DNA of 64,000 nt from Bacteroidia bacterium (lineage in GTDB: Bacteria; Bacteroidota; Bacteroidia; Flavobacteriales; Flavobacteriaceae): contig JAUICK010000003.1 of NCBI GenBank assembly GCA_030427865.1, positions 1 to 64,000 of the forward strand, in the 5' to 3' direction. A program made the translations under genes and the position numbers. Below are positions 18,253 through 28,738 of the stretch, piece by piece. The stretch's first letter is position 1, and each line of letters starts with the position of its first letter. The notes under the pieces are model-generated. The model was not told the DNA's origin, did no database searches, and worked only from the letters and a program-made list of their open reading frames with translations.

Positions 18253-19932
18253 TTAAAATCCTACTGCTTTATCATCTCCTCTTGGATCTGCGCCACCTTC
18301 TAAAGTTCCATTTGGTAATACTAATATACCTTCTACTTTACCAATTACAGGAGTTCTTTTTTCGTTGGTGGGATATCCTAATTGATTTAGTTTTAAAATA
18401 GTTTTTTTATCAAATTTATTGGGTTCTATTCTAATTTCATCTGGTAACCATTGATGGTGAAAACGAGGCTGATTTACCGCTTCTTGCATGCCCATTTTAA
18501 ATTCATGTACGTTTAATATGGTTTGCAATACTGAAGTAATAATTGTTGAGCCTCCAGGAGTGCCCACCACCATGTATAATTTTCCGTTTTTTTCTACAAT
18601 AGTTGGTGTCATAGAACTTAGCATTCTTTTTTCTGGAGCAATTTCATTGGCTTTAGCGCCAATTAAACCAAACATATTGGGTACACCAGGTTTGCTACTA
18701 AAATCATCCATTTCATTATTTAAAAAGAAACCTAAATCGGAACAATATAATTTAGAACCATAAGCTCCATTAATGGTTGTAGTAACTGAAACTGCATTTC
18801 CAAAACTATCTATAATAGAGTAGTGGGTGGTTTCATCACTTTCTACCATTTCTATGGTACCATGGGCAACATCTGCAGATTTAGTAGCTTTTTCAAAAGA
18901 AAAATTATCCATTCTTCCTTTTGTGTATTCTTTAGAAATTAATTCTTCTACAGGAATTTTTACAAAATCTGGGTCGCCTAAAAAGAAACTTCTATCTGCA
19001 TAAGCACGTCTTTCTGCTTCAGTAATTATTTGAATTGTTTTTACAGAATTATGTCCGTATTTGTGTAAATCAAAAGGTTCTATTCCGTTCATAATTTGTG
19101 CCAAACAAATTCCTCCACTTGCAGGAGGAGACATTGAAATTACGCGTAAATCATCATAAGTAAACGTAATTGGGGTTCTCCATTTTGCTTCATATTTGGC
19201 TAAGTCTTCTAAGGTTATGATTCCTCCATTTTTTTGCATAAATTTTACCAATCGTTTTGCGGTTTCACCTTTGTAAAATTCGTCTCTACCATTTTTGGAA
19301 ATACGTTCTAAAGTATTTGCCAATGCAGGATATTTAATAATTTGGTTTTCTTTCCATATAGAATCGAAAAGTATTTTAGAATTGTTTGCTTTTTTAAAAT
19401 AAGGTTGGTATTTTTTTATTCTTGCTTCTTGTTTTTTGGTAACAATTACCCCTTTTTTTGCTAAATCTATTACAGGTTTTAAAATATCTACAATAGGTAA
19501 AGAACCAAACTTTTTATGTGCAGCAAATACGCCAGCAACAGTTCCAGGAATTCCTACAGCCATGGCACCTATGGTGCTTTTTCCTTTTATAACATTTCCT
19601 AAACTATCTAAATACATATCTTTATGGGCAGCCAAGGGCGCTTTTTCTCTGTAATCTAAGGCGCCTATTTTACCATCATTTTTTCGGTAAACCATAAAAC
19701 CGCCACCACCAATATTGCCTGCGTAAGGATATGCTACAGCTAAAGCCAATTCTGTGGCTACCATAGCATCAAAAGCATTACCGCCTTTTTTTAATATTTC
19801 TATCCCAATTTTAGAAGCTTCTTCTCTAGCAGAAACTACCATTGCTTTTTGAGCAATTACACCTGTAATTTTTTCTTTTTTGCAAGCAATAAATAGGGAT
19901 AAAAATATAAGAAGTAAAAGTGTTTTTTTCAT
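18253..19932 (-). CDS. ggt: Gamma-glutamyltransferase (lipoprotein)
   Basis: Lipobox IAC; GNIGGGGFMVYR; HGTIEMVESDETTHYSIIDSFGNAVSVTTTINGAYGS (catalytic Thr region); GTPGGSTI. M at 19932 preferred over 19944. Confidence 0.93.
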   Translation of the reverse strand: MKKTLLLLIFLSLFIACKKEKITGVIAQKAMVVSAREEASKIGIEILKKGGNAFDAMVATELALAVAYPYAGNIGGGGFMVYRKNDGKIGALDYREKAPLAAHKDMYLDSLGNVIKGKSTIGAMAVGIPGTVAGVFAAHKKFGSLPIVDILKPVIDLAKKGVIVTKKQEARIKKYQPYFKKANNSKILFDSIWKENQIIKYPALANTLERISKNGRDEFYKGETAKRLVKFMQKNGGIITLEDLAKYEAKWRTPITFTYDDLRVISMSPPASGGICLAQIMNGIEPFDLHKYGHNSVKTIQIITEAERRAYADRSFFLGDPDFVKIPVEELISKEYTKGRMDNFSFEKATKSADVAHGTIEMVESDETTHYSIIDSFGNAVSVTTTINGAYGSKLYCSDLGFFLNNEMDDFSSKPGVPNMFGLIGAKANEIAPEKRMLSSMTPTIVEKNGKLYMVVGTPGGSTIITSVLQTILNVHEFKMGMQEAVNQPRFHHQWLPDEIRIEPNKFDKKTILKLNQLGYPTNEKRTPVIGKVEGILVLPNGTLEGGADPRGDDKAVGF

Positions 19933-19947
19933 AATTATTATCATTTT

Positions 19948-20010
19948 GTCATTCCTGCGAGTAGGGATATAAATTTACTTTTTATGGATTTCTGTTTGTG
20001 CAGGAATAAC
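19948..20010. repeat. REP-like palindrome overlapping the acyl-carrier-protein phosphodiesterase 3' end
   Basis: GTCATTCCTGC (19948-19958) ... GCAGGAATAAC (20000-20010). Confidence 0.65.
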
Positions 20011-20595
20011 AGGTAGTTCTTTTAATTTTTGATTGGAAAAGTTACGTAAATCCTCGAAAAAAAGTGTAAAATCTTCTTCAAATGCTGTGTTTAGGTTTTT
20101 TAAATCTTCAATAGCCAAATGCATTTTCGATTTGCCTTTGGTTCTGTTATTCATTCCGCTTAAAACGCGTGCAATTCCTTCTTCAAATTGATAATTATAC
20201 AATATATCATACTCAATCATATACTTAATAAATTGCTGCGATTTTACGGGTAATTCATCAGATTTTTCTCTAAACAAATTGTAAATGGAATGAGTATAAA
20301 GGTCTAAGGGAATAGCAGAATAGGTTGACCAATTTTTTGCTAAAAAGTAGTCGTAAAAAATATCGATAATGACGCCATCATAATGGCGATAACGTTTGTG
20401 TAACCTGCGTTTGCTCTTTCTTACAATTTCGTGTGCATCTGTAAAGGTGTCTATTTCTCTGTGTAAGAAAATACCTTGCTGAATCTCTGCATTAAAATGC
20501 CCAAATTGATTACCTCTAACGTGATCTGCAATAAAATTGCCAATCATGATGTTGGTGTTGTTTTGAGATAAGTATAAATGTGATAGGAAATTCAT
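19975..20595 (-). CDS. Acyl carrier protein phosphodiesterase (DUF479/AcpH family)
   Basis: MNFLSHLYLSQNN...GNFIADHVRGNQ, FLHREIDTFTDAH, DIFYDYFLAKNW. Confidence 0.92.
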   Translation of the reverse strand: MNFLSHLYLSQNNTNIMIGNFIADHVRGNQFGHFNAEIQQGIFLHREIDTFTDAHEIVRKSKRRLHKRYRHYDGVIIDIFYDYFLAKNWSTYSAIPLDLYTHSIYNLFREKSDELPVKSQQFIKYMIEYDILYNYQFEEGIARVLSGMNNRTKGKSKMHLAIEDLKNLNTAFEEDFTLFFEDLRNFSNQKLKELPVIPAQTEIHKK

Positions 20596-20626
20596 TGACT
20601 ATTTTTATAAATAAAACCCAATTGTA

Positions 20627-22561
20627 CTAATTTGTTACCGTAAAGGTTTTTCTTAAGGAAATAGGGGCGCCATTTTGTGAAAATCCAACAATTTCAATTT
20701 CAAAATCACCAATAACATCTGAGGTATAGAAAAATATCTGTTTTTCTGAACTTTGTAATTTAGGAGACCAATACAATTGTGTTCGATAGTCTGGAATTCT
20801 TTTATTATTTTCTGAAAAGTAATTTGGAAATTTATATTTTTTAATAGGCTCTGTTGTAATTAACTCTATAAGATTTATAGCTTTAGAAATGGGCTTGTAA
20901 TTACCTTTATATGTATTAATGCTTATAATTCCAGAGTAAACCTTTGAGTTAAATACATAGTTTTTATGAGATATAGAAATCTTATCAATTGTATTAGTAG
21001 TAATATTAATCAAATCATTATGATTATTAACTATAAATCCATCAACTAATACTAAAGGTTCAGAATCATTAAAATAGTTATTATTACTTACAAAAAAAGT
21101 ATAATTATTATTCTTTTTATTAATCCAAGCCCCATCAATAATTTCAACCATAATTTCTTCTATAGTTTTAAAACGAGTAAAATTACTTAGTTTAAATACT
21201 TTAAAATCATTTTTAAAAAATGATTTTTTCGAAGGGCTTTTTGTAATAAAATTTGATGTTTTATATGAATTATTAATCTGATTGTAAATACTATGTAGAT
21301 TTATCATTTCTTGTATTTGATTATTTGTTTTTAAGTTATTAAACTTAAGACCTGTAAAATCTAACTTTTTATTTTTAATTATTTTGATTTCATACAAATT
21401 AGATTGTTTATCTAATACTTCAGCATAAACGGTTGTAGGATAATTTTTTTCATTTAAGATTGTTCGAAAAATACCTTTTTCGTCGGTGTTAGAAATTTTA
21501 AAAAAACCATTTTTACCTAAAAAAGAAATTCCTATTTGTTTGTTTATTGCAGGTTCTAAGGTGTTTTTATTCACCACTTTTCCTTGTATTAGTTCTCCCC
21601 TAAAATCTGGTAATATTGTTATGTCTTTAGTATTAATTTTACTTTTTTGTAGGGTGTTAAGTGAGGTTTCTTTTTTATTTTCAAAAATATTGATTTTGTA
21701 CATTTTTGTATCACTACCTAAAACTTGAGTAAACATTTTTGAAGAATAATTCTTTTCTTTAATTGATAAATAGAATATACCTTTATCATTAGTTTTGGAG
21801 ATTTTAAAAAAATCTTTTTTACCTAAAAAAGTAATTCCAATAGATTTATTTTTAAGAGGTTGTAGCGTTTTTTTACTTATTACTTTTCCTTTTATTAATC
21901 TTTTTGTATGTTTTGGGTTAGTTTTTGAGATATTATTTTTATCTAAAAAGTTAAAGTTACTTTTTTTGGGTTGATAAAAAGGTGTTTTTTTTCTAACAGA
22001 AATAGACAAATTAGCATTATTTCTTACTTGTTTAGGTAATTCAAAAACTACTTTTTCTCTTTTTTTAAATTTTTCTTTTGTTAGTTTAATTGTAGTGTCT
22101 TCTTTTTGAGTGTATTTTACATTTATATCAGATTTATGAGAAATTTTATTTTTATATGGATTAAAAATAAAAATATCATCTTGAAAAAAATCATTAAAAT
22201 TTTGCATCCATTTTGTGTAGGCTATTAATTTATAATTGCCAGAATTTAAATTGGTTGATATAAAAAAATCTCCTTGTGCAATTCCATCTGTTAGATTTAC
22301 TTTGTCTAAGTATATACTGTTGAGTTTTGAGTCAATTATTTCTATATATACAATTTTACTTAAAGGTTTTTTGTAATCTTTTAAAAAGCAGTAAACTTTA
22401 TAAGTGAGTACTTCTCCTGTAATTAAAATATTAGAATTATAATGAAGAAATACTTTTTCTATAGGTAAAGTATTTATATTTGTTTTATAATCGTTAATTG
22501 TTTCTTGACTAAAAGTTTTTATCAAACAAAATAAAAAGAGTAGTACTAATCGGGTTTTCAT
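20627..22561 (-). CDS. Secreted protein with MG2/carboxypeptidase-regulatory-like repeats and TonB-plug-like region
   Basis: Signal peptide; two ~100-aa repeats ((I/L)(K/Q)GKV..KKTL.P..NK.IGI.FLGK..FFKIS.T..KGIF); EPLVLVDGFIVNNHNDL plug-like. Confidence 0.75.
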   Translation of the reverse strand: MKTRLVLLFLFCLIKTFSQETINDYKTNINTLPIEKVFLHYNSNILITGEVLTYKVYCFLKDYKKPLSKIVYIEIIDSKLNSIYLDKVNLTDGIAQGDFFISTNLNSGNYKLIAYTKWMQNFNDFFQDDIFIFNPYKNKISHKSDINVKYTQKEDTTIKLTKEKFKKREKVVFELPKQVRNNANLSISVRKKTPFYQPKKSNFNFLDKNNISKTNPKHTKRLIKGKVISKKTLQPLKNKSIGITFLGKKDFFKISKTNDKGIFYLSIKEKNYSSKMFTQVLGSDTKMYKINIFENKKETSLNTLQKSKINTKDITILPDFRGELIQGKVVNKNTLEPAINKQIGISFLGKNGFFKISNTDEKGIFRTILNEKNYPTTVYAEVLDKQSNLYEIKIIKNKKLDFTGLKFNNLKTNNQIQEMINLHSIYNQINNSYKTSNFITKSPSKKSFFKNDFKVFKLSNFTRFKTIEEIMVEIIDGAWINKKNNNYTFFVSNNNYFNDSEPLVLVDGFIVNNHNDLINITTNTIDKISISHKNYVFNSKVYSGIISINTYKGNYKPISKAINLIELITTEPIKKYKFPNYFSENNKRIPDYRTQLYWSPKLQSSEKQIFFYTSDVIGDFEIEIVGFSQNGAPISLRKTFTVTN

Positions 22562-22575
22562 ATTAAAAGATAGGT

Positions 22576-23784
22576 TTAGTCAATCCAAAAATTAGGTTTC
22601 ACATTAGTTCCGGTTTCTCTACAATCTCTACATACTTTTCTGACTAATATATAAGGGCCAGGTAACGATACACTAACTGAGTTATTTTCTTTATAAAATA
22701 AAAAGCTATTACTTTTTAATGTACTAATTAATGGAGACCTAAAAATACCACCAAACGCTTCAGTTAGGACTGGGGCTATGAAGTTACATTTATTTACAAA
22801 ATCTGCAGGTTCATCAATAGAAAAGAATTCTTCTCTATTGAAAAATATTCTTTTACTTGTAACAGAAGTAACCTCAAAAAAACCAACAACTTTATTATTT
22901 ATGTTTGTTGTAGAAGTAATATTTCCTTGGATAAACCCTGGTTGAGATTGAGAAAATAAATTATTATCTGTAGATAATTTATTTAAGGTTTTGTAGTAAT
23001 TGTATGCCTCAAAAGACTGAACATGTTGCTTAACAAGAATACTATATCTATGAGAAATAGAAAAGCTTTTTTTGGGAATGAATTTTAAACCAAAATCAAT
23101 GGCTCCCTCTGATAGTACTGAAGTTTCTTTTTGTATGATTTCAATAGAGTTTTCGGATTTATAGCAAATTCTACTTTTTTCAAAATCTGGAACAACTTTA
23201 ACTTTATAAGGTAGGTTTTCAGAAACTATTTCCAATTTAGAATCTGACCAAAAAGGAGCTACTATTTTATATGTTTCTATATATTCATATTTGAAATACT
23301 TAGAATTATTATCTAAACCATTTCCTTTTACATAAATTCTAATTCCTTCTTCATTTAAGTTATTGGTTTCTTTCTTGGGTATAATTTCTGAAATTTCACT
23401 AGATCCAGTTAATTTTTCTGGTCTAGATTTATAGGTTTTTCCTTTTGCCGTTTTAATTTCTAGAGTATATTCTTTATTCGGTTCTGCTTTAAATTCTTTG
23501 TCTGAAATGTATATACCCTCTTTACTTTCTGTGAAGGAGTAAGTATTAGTGTTACTTTTTATTGTTACGGTAGCATTAGACTCCTTAATTTCTTCATCTG
23601 TCCTAGCATTTAAAGAGAAGGTTCTAGTTAATTTTACGGTTTGAAATCTTAATTCGTTACTAATGGTAGATTGTACAACTAAAAAGTCATCATTATTTGT
23701 ATCTAAAATTTCAATAGGTTCAACACAGTTTTGAAAAGTTATCACTAACAGTAGAAGTGAAAATATGTATGTAATTTTTTTCAT
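22576..23784 (-). CDS. DUF4249-like lipoprotein
   Basis: Lipobox NC; DDFLVVQSTISNEL...VKLTRTF pattern; C-terminal CRDCRETGTNVKPNFW; adjacent to TBDR. Confidence 0.82.
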   Translation of the reverse strand: MKKITYIFSLLLLVITFQNCVEPIEILDTNNDDFLVVQSTISNELRFQTVKLTRTFSLNARTDEEIKESNATVTIKSNTNTYSFTESKEGIYISDKEFKAEPNKEYTLEIKTAKGKTYKSRPEKLTGSSEISEIIPKKETNNLNEEGIRIYVKGNGLDNNSKYFKYEYIETYKIVAPFWSDSKLEIVSENLPYKVKVVPDFEKSRICYKSENSIEIIQKETSVLSEGAIDFGLKFIPKKSFSISHRYSILVKQHVQSFEAYNYYKTLNKLSTDNNLFSQSQPGFIQGNITSTTNINNKVVGFFEVTSVTSKRIFFNREEFFSIDEPADFVNKCNFIAPVLTEAFGGIFRSPLISTLKSNSFLFYKENNSVSVSLPGPYILVRKVCRDCRETGTNVKPNFWID

Positions 23785-23789
23785 AACTA

Positions 23790-26543
23790 TTAGAATTTGA
23801 TATTATAAGTTATAGTAGGTATTGGTCTTGAGAAAATTGAACTTTGATAGGCTTTAACTTGTCCATTTTCTGTGACAAAGAAAATAGAATAGGGATTGTT
23901 TCTACCAAATAGATTGTAAACAGAGAAGTTCCAGAAACTATGTGCTAGCTTTTTTAACTTATGATTTCCTTCTATATTTATCCCTATATCTACACGGTAA
24001 TAATCTGGAATTCTAAATTTATTTCTGTCACTGTAAATCAAAAATTCATTTCCTTGCGATACATACTTACCAGTAGGATATGTAATTGGTCTTCCTGTTT
24101 GATATGTGATGTTTGTTGATAAACTAAATCTCTTTGTTAATTTATAATTTGCAATAATATTTAAATCATGAGGTTTGTCAAAATTAGTAGGAAAAGGGTT
24201 TCCATTATTTATAGTTTCCTCTAAAAATGGACTATCTAAAGTCAGGAAAGATCTGGAATAAGTATAACTTAGCCAGCCATTAAAATTTCCTTTATTCTTT
24301 CTCAATAAAAATTCTATTCCATAAGATTCTCCGGGACCTTGGAGTATCTCTGTTTCGATGAATTCATTTAACAAAAAGCTAGCGCCTACCTTAAAATCTA
24401 ATATGTTTTTATATTTTTTGTAATATCCTTCTAAACTTAGTTCGTAAGTATTTTCAAATATATTTTTATATACTCCAAGAGCAACTTGAATAGCTTCTTG
24501 AGGTTTTATATTCTGATCAGAAAGTCTCCAGGTATCAGTTGGTGTTGCGGTAGTATTATTAGTTAACCTATGTATGAACTGATATGAATTGTTAAGACTT
24601 GCTTTAATTGATAAATCATCATCTATAGCATAAATAGAAGAGAAACGCATGCTTAATCCATGGTGGGTTTTATGTATTTCGTTATTTTTATAAGTGTTTA
24701 CTTCTGTTACAGTTAGGTCATTTTTTGGGGAGTTTGTGGCATAAGTTCTTTTTGTGCTGGCTCCTAAAGCATTAAATATATTATACCTAGCACCTAAGTT
24801 AATATTTAACTTTTTATTGATTTTATAATTGTCAGATATGAAAAAAGATGTCTCTAAAGCTCTTTCTTGTTGCACTTTGTAAGCAGTAATTAAAGATTGC
24901 TTACCTTTAGGAGTAATGCTACCTGGATTAACGTTGTACAATTTACTGGATATACCATATTTTATTTTATGTTTTTTAGAGTGCAAATACGTCATCAAAT
25001 ATTTTATGTTATATTCATTGATATTATATTTTAAGTTAAAATTACTGTTTCCGTTAGCTTCATAAGCTATTTCAAAAGAATAGTTGCTGTTGGAAATTAA
25101 TAAATTACTTTTATTTTTATCATTAAATTTATGGAACCAATTAAAAGACATTACTCTATTTCCATAAGAATTTGTAGTATCTGAAGCTATACTAAATTTA
25201 TCTTTACTAACATAAAAAGAAGCGTCTACTGAATTCTTGTCATTTATTCTGTGCGTGTACTTAGCAATTATATCATAAAAAGAAACATCACTGTTATTTA
25301 ATTCTTTATTATCAATTGCTTTTAATATCCAGTCAGAATATGTGCTCCTTGCACCTAAAATTAATCCCGATTTTTCTTTTATAATTGGTATATCTAGGCT
25401 AACATTACTAGAAACTGGACCAACTGAAGCTTCACCTTTTAATTTTTTAGTATTACTGTTTTTTGAAACAATATCAAAAACTGAAGAAATTCTACCGCCA
25501 AATTCAGCAGGGACACTGCCTTTATAGATTTTTAAGTCTTTAGTAGTAAAAGGATTAATAGCAGAGAAAAGTCCAAGGAAATGATTTGGGTTGTAAATAA
25601 CACTTTTATCTAGTAAAAATAAATTCTGATCAGATTTACCGCCTCTAACATTAATTCCTTCAGATCCTTCGCCAGTGTTTTTAATTCCAGGGAGCGTTGT
25701 TGCAACTTTTAAAATATCTCTTTCTCCAAGAACTTGAGGAATTGTTTTAATGCCTTCAGCTTTAATTTGAGAAACTCCAGTAACTACATTTTTAATGTTA
25801 TTTATGGTATTCGTTTTTATCACTACTTCTTCTAATAACTCTATATCATTTTCAAGATTAAAATTGTAGGTACCGTTTCCATAAATAATAAATTTCGTTT
25901 TACTTTGCTTAATTCCAGAAAGAATTGTTTCTAAAACGTTAACTCCAAAAGGTAATTTTATTGAAAACCTACCATTAGTATCTGTGGTGGTGTAAATATT
26001 TTTATTACGTTCAATAATAACAAGATTAGCAATCGGTATTTGGGTAGTTTTATTTTTTACAACCCCAGTTAAAGTAAAACTATTTCGTCTATTCTTATAA
26101 CTATCTCTTCCTATTTTTACTGTCTTGATTTTATTAGTGTTTTTATTTTCCGAGGATAAAATAATAGGTTCCGTTAATTCTTTACTATCTATTGAGGAAC
26201 CTTTATTCTTGTAAACAGAATCATAAATACTATTATTTTTTGTTAAAATGACATTAGTTTCTTCAAAAATAAAATAATTGATATCTGTATTATAAAATAT
26301 ATAGTCTAAAATTACATCTATAGAACTGTTAGTAAATTTTTTAGAAATAATTTTATCAACCTTCATCCATTCCTCTTTGTAAAAAAAATGATAAGATGTT
26401 TTTTGTTCAATAAATTTTAATGCACTCTTTATGTTAAGATTTTTAAACTCAATAGAAATATATTTTTTATTACTATATTGAGAAAATATTAGCAATTTAC
26501 TAAATAATAATAATAAGAATAAAATTAATTCTTTTTTCTTCAT
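23790..26543 (-). CDS. TonB-dependent receptor with N-terminal STN-like and carboxypeptidase-like domains
   Basis: IEFKNLNIKSALKFIEQKTSYHFFYKEEW (STN), LTGVVKNKTTQIPIANL, TTLPGIKNTGEGSEGINVRGGKSDQNLFLLD plug, C-terminal barrel. Confidence 0.92.
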   Translation of the reverse strand: MKKKELILFLLLLFSKLLIFSQYSNKKYISIEFKNLNIKSALKFIEQKTSYHFFYKEEWMKVDKIISKKFTNSSIDVILDYIFYNTDINYFIFEETNVILTKNNSIYDSVYKNKGSSIDSKELTEPIILSSENKNTNKIKTVKIGRDSYKNRRNSFTLTGVVKNKTTQIPIANLVIIERNKNIYTTTDTNGRFSIKLPFGVNVLETILSGIKQSKTKFIIYGNGTYNFNLENDIELLEEVVIKTNTINNIKNVVTGVSQIKAEGIKTIPQVLGERDILKVATTLPGIKNTGEGSEGINVRGGKSDQNLFLLDKSVIYNPNHFLGLFSAINPFTTKDLKIYKGSVPAEFGGRISSVFDIVSKNSNTKKLKGEASVGPVSSNVSLDIPIIKEKSGLILGARSTYSDWILKAIDNKELNNSDVSFYDIIAKYTHRINDKNSVDASFYVSKDKFSIASDTTNSYGNRVMSFNWFHKFNDKNKSNLLISNSNYSFEIAYEANGNSNFNLKYNINEYNIKYLMTYLHSKKHKIKYGISSKLYNVNPGSITPKGKQSLITAYKVQQERALETSFFISDNYKINKKLNINLGARYNIFNALGASTKRTYATNSPKNDLTVTEVNTYKNNEIHKTHHGLSMRFSSIYAIDDDLSIKASLNNSYQFIHRLTNNTTATPTDTWRLSDQNIKPQEAIQVALGVYKNIFENTYELSLEGYYKKYKNILDFKVGASFLLNEFIETEILQGPGESYGIEFLLRKNKGNFNGWLSYTYSRSFLTLDSPFLEETINNGNPFPTNFDKPHDLNIIANYKLTKRFSLSTNITYQTGRPITYPTGKYVSQGNEFLIYSDRNKFRIPDYYRVDIGINIEGNHKLKKLAHSFWNFSVYNLFGRNNPYSIFFVTENGQVKAYQSSIFSRPIPTITYNIKF

Positions 26544-26544
26544 T

Positions 26545-27213
26545 TTATTGTAAGATTATTTTTGATAAAGCTAAATTAAAACCTAATTTAGATTTTTTTA
26601 AAACCCACTTGTTGTTTTGGTAAAATTTAATGATTTCTTTTTTCTTTTTAGGAAATAATTTCTGCCAATCTTTTTTCTTTTCTATTTTATGAATCATATT
26701 ATTTATTAACAAATAAAAACTATTATCTTCTTTAAATTTATCAAAAAAAATGCCTTTTATTGGAACTTTACTTCTTTTTTTGTGATATTTTTTTAGGAGG
26801 ATACCTTTTTTTGATTGATATATTTTTTCATAAAAATTTCCTTTTATATTATGAAAGGAAATAAAATTATTAATTGTAAAAGATTGAATTTTAGCTTTTA
26901 TTAAAATTATTGACTGACTCGTGGATTTAGATCCAATTTTAGCAATAATAATATCCTCATTAATATCATATTTAATTGGAATATTATAATAATTCTGATC
27001 ATCATAAGTTATTGAAGAATTATAAAACTTATTTTCTAACAAAAATTGATGATAATCCCTAACTGATCTGAATTTATTAATATACTTGTGACTAAAGTTG
27101 ATATCTAAATTTTTTTGAGAAACGACACTATCAAACCAAACTAAGGCATTCTTATTCTCTTGTCCAAATAAGCAAAAAGTACTTAAAAAGAGAAAAAAAG
27201 ATATTTTTTTCAT
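26545..27213 (-). CDS. Secreted hypothetical protein in TBDR operon
   Basis: Signal peptide; 1-nt spacing to TBDR; YYNIPIKYDINEDIIIAKI, W.KLFPKKKKEI.KFY patterns. Confidence 0.7.
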   Translation of the reverse strand: MKKISFFLFLSTFCLFGQENKNALVWFDSVVSQKNLDINFSHKYINKFRSVRDYHQFLLENKFYNSSITYDDQNYYNIPIKYDINEDIIIAKIGSKSTSQSIILIKAKIQSFTINNFISFHNIKGNFYEKIYQSKKGILLKKYHKKRSKVPIKGIFFDKFKEDNSFYLLINNMIHKIEKKKDWQKLFPKKKKEIIKFYQNNKWVLKKSKLGFNLALSKIILQ

Positions 27214-27387
27214 TGTAACCTAATTATAAGTTCATCAAAATTACACAATTTACTTTGTTCATATGTGTGGTATCCAATAATATTTTTAATTTTATTAAAT
27301 AAAAAGTATTATTTGTTATTATAAATGTTGCAAATTATTTAAAATACAAGATCTATACTTAGTCAAAACAAATAAATAGATAAAAAA

Positions 27388-28735
27388 AGAGACAGCCTTT
27401 TTAGAGGTTGTTGAAAAAGTTTTCCTTTTTCGAGTATTAAATTTGAAAAACGATTAGGAAATCTCACTTTTTAATAGCTTTTGTTTTCCTTGATTTTTTA
27501 TGGTAATCTTGTAAAAATTGAAAAAAAGGTTTAAAAAAATTGTTCTGATTAGTTTATTTTTAGGTAGATAATAACAATTTTAACTTAATTTGATTATTTT
27601 TTAAAGAATTACCGCATATATAGCCATTGCGGCTTTCATTTCCATATTTGTAATACTGTTTGATATAGCATTTCTATAACTATAAACATTTTTTAATTTA
27701 TCATTTTTTTACTTTAACTTTTTAGCGGTGCTTTGTTTTTTCTTGAAAAACGATTTACTCTTTATAAATATATAATTTTATTATTACAGTATACGTTTTT
27801 TTTGTACTTACTTATAATAGCCTATTTTTAAAGCGCATTTTTTGTATTTTCTACATCAAACAATAGGTGATTTTTGGATTTGCACCTATATCTCTTTTGC
27901 TTTGTCGTGCTTATAGTGTAGCAAAATGTCCTACAGGACAAATAAATATATTAGCATCTTGTTATTCAAATTCATTTTCTTTTTTCTTAACGTCTTGAAT
28001 AATTAAATGAGACAAGTTAGCTAAGATTCTAAAATCTTGCGCCTTGGTTAGTTTAAGATTGTTTTTTCTTAGAATAAGCAACATTACCAATAATTGTTTC
28101 TATATCAATTCCGTTTTTTTAGCTAATTTCAACAGGTTCAGGTAACTTTTTACCAACTGATTTTTATTCTGAGATTACTACTGCTTAGGTAATAATAGAT
28201 TCTTCACTCATCCACAATATGAGTTTTATAGTCAAAGTAGGGATTATTTACTGATTTATAACCCATGTTTGGATCGGTGTCTTTAGATAATGTTAAATCC
28301 TCTTGCGCATCTTTTATCTTAACTTTTAATAAATATAGTTTCTCTTTTATTGCTGGTATTGAGTTTATAGATGGTTCAATCCTAATTTGTTACTATAGCT
28401 CTCTACAGTAAATTAGTTCTTGTTCAATGATCATTATCAGTTTTTTAGACATATTCTCTTTCTAATTTTCATCATATGTGTAAACAATTTTTTTGAGTAG
28501 TTTAGCTCTTTCTCTTAATACATTTAATGCTTTAGGTGGATTATATTTTGATAACGTCTGGGGTATATCAACAATGAAAGAATTAGAACTAATAATTTCC
28601 TTTTCAATAGTAATTGATACAGTTTTGTTGACTAATAGATTTAATAAGTCTGTATTTTTTAGACTAAGTTTTTTAAACTTTGTAAGTGAGCTTGAGTTTA
28701 TAACATTATCTACTGGTAACGTTTAAATCTATAAT
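27388..28735 (-). pseudogene. Decayed IS1182-like insertion sequence/transposase
   Basis: Minus-strand fragments with stops/frameshifts: FIVDIPQTLSKYNPPKALNVLRERAKLLKKIVYTYDEN, DPNMGYKSVNNPYFDYKTHIVDE, KKLPEPVEIS*KNGIDIETIIGNVAYSKKK, DANIFICPVGHFATL*ARQSKRDIGANPKITYCL, TNMEMKAAMAIYAVIL. Confidence 0.8.
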
Positions 28736-28738
28736 GTT

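Noticed and set aside
28493-28726. 77-aa plus-strand ORF next to dnaN
   Set aside because: Antisense to the IS1182-like transposase relic, which explains the open frame.
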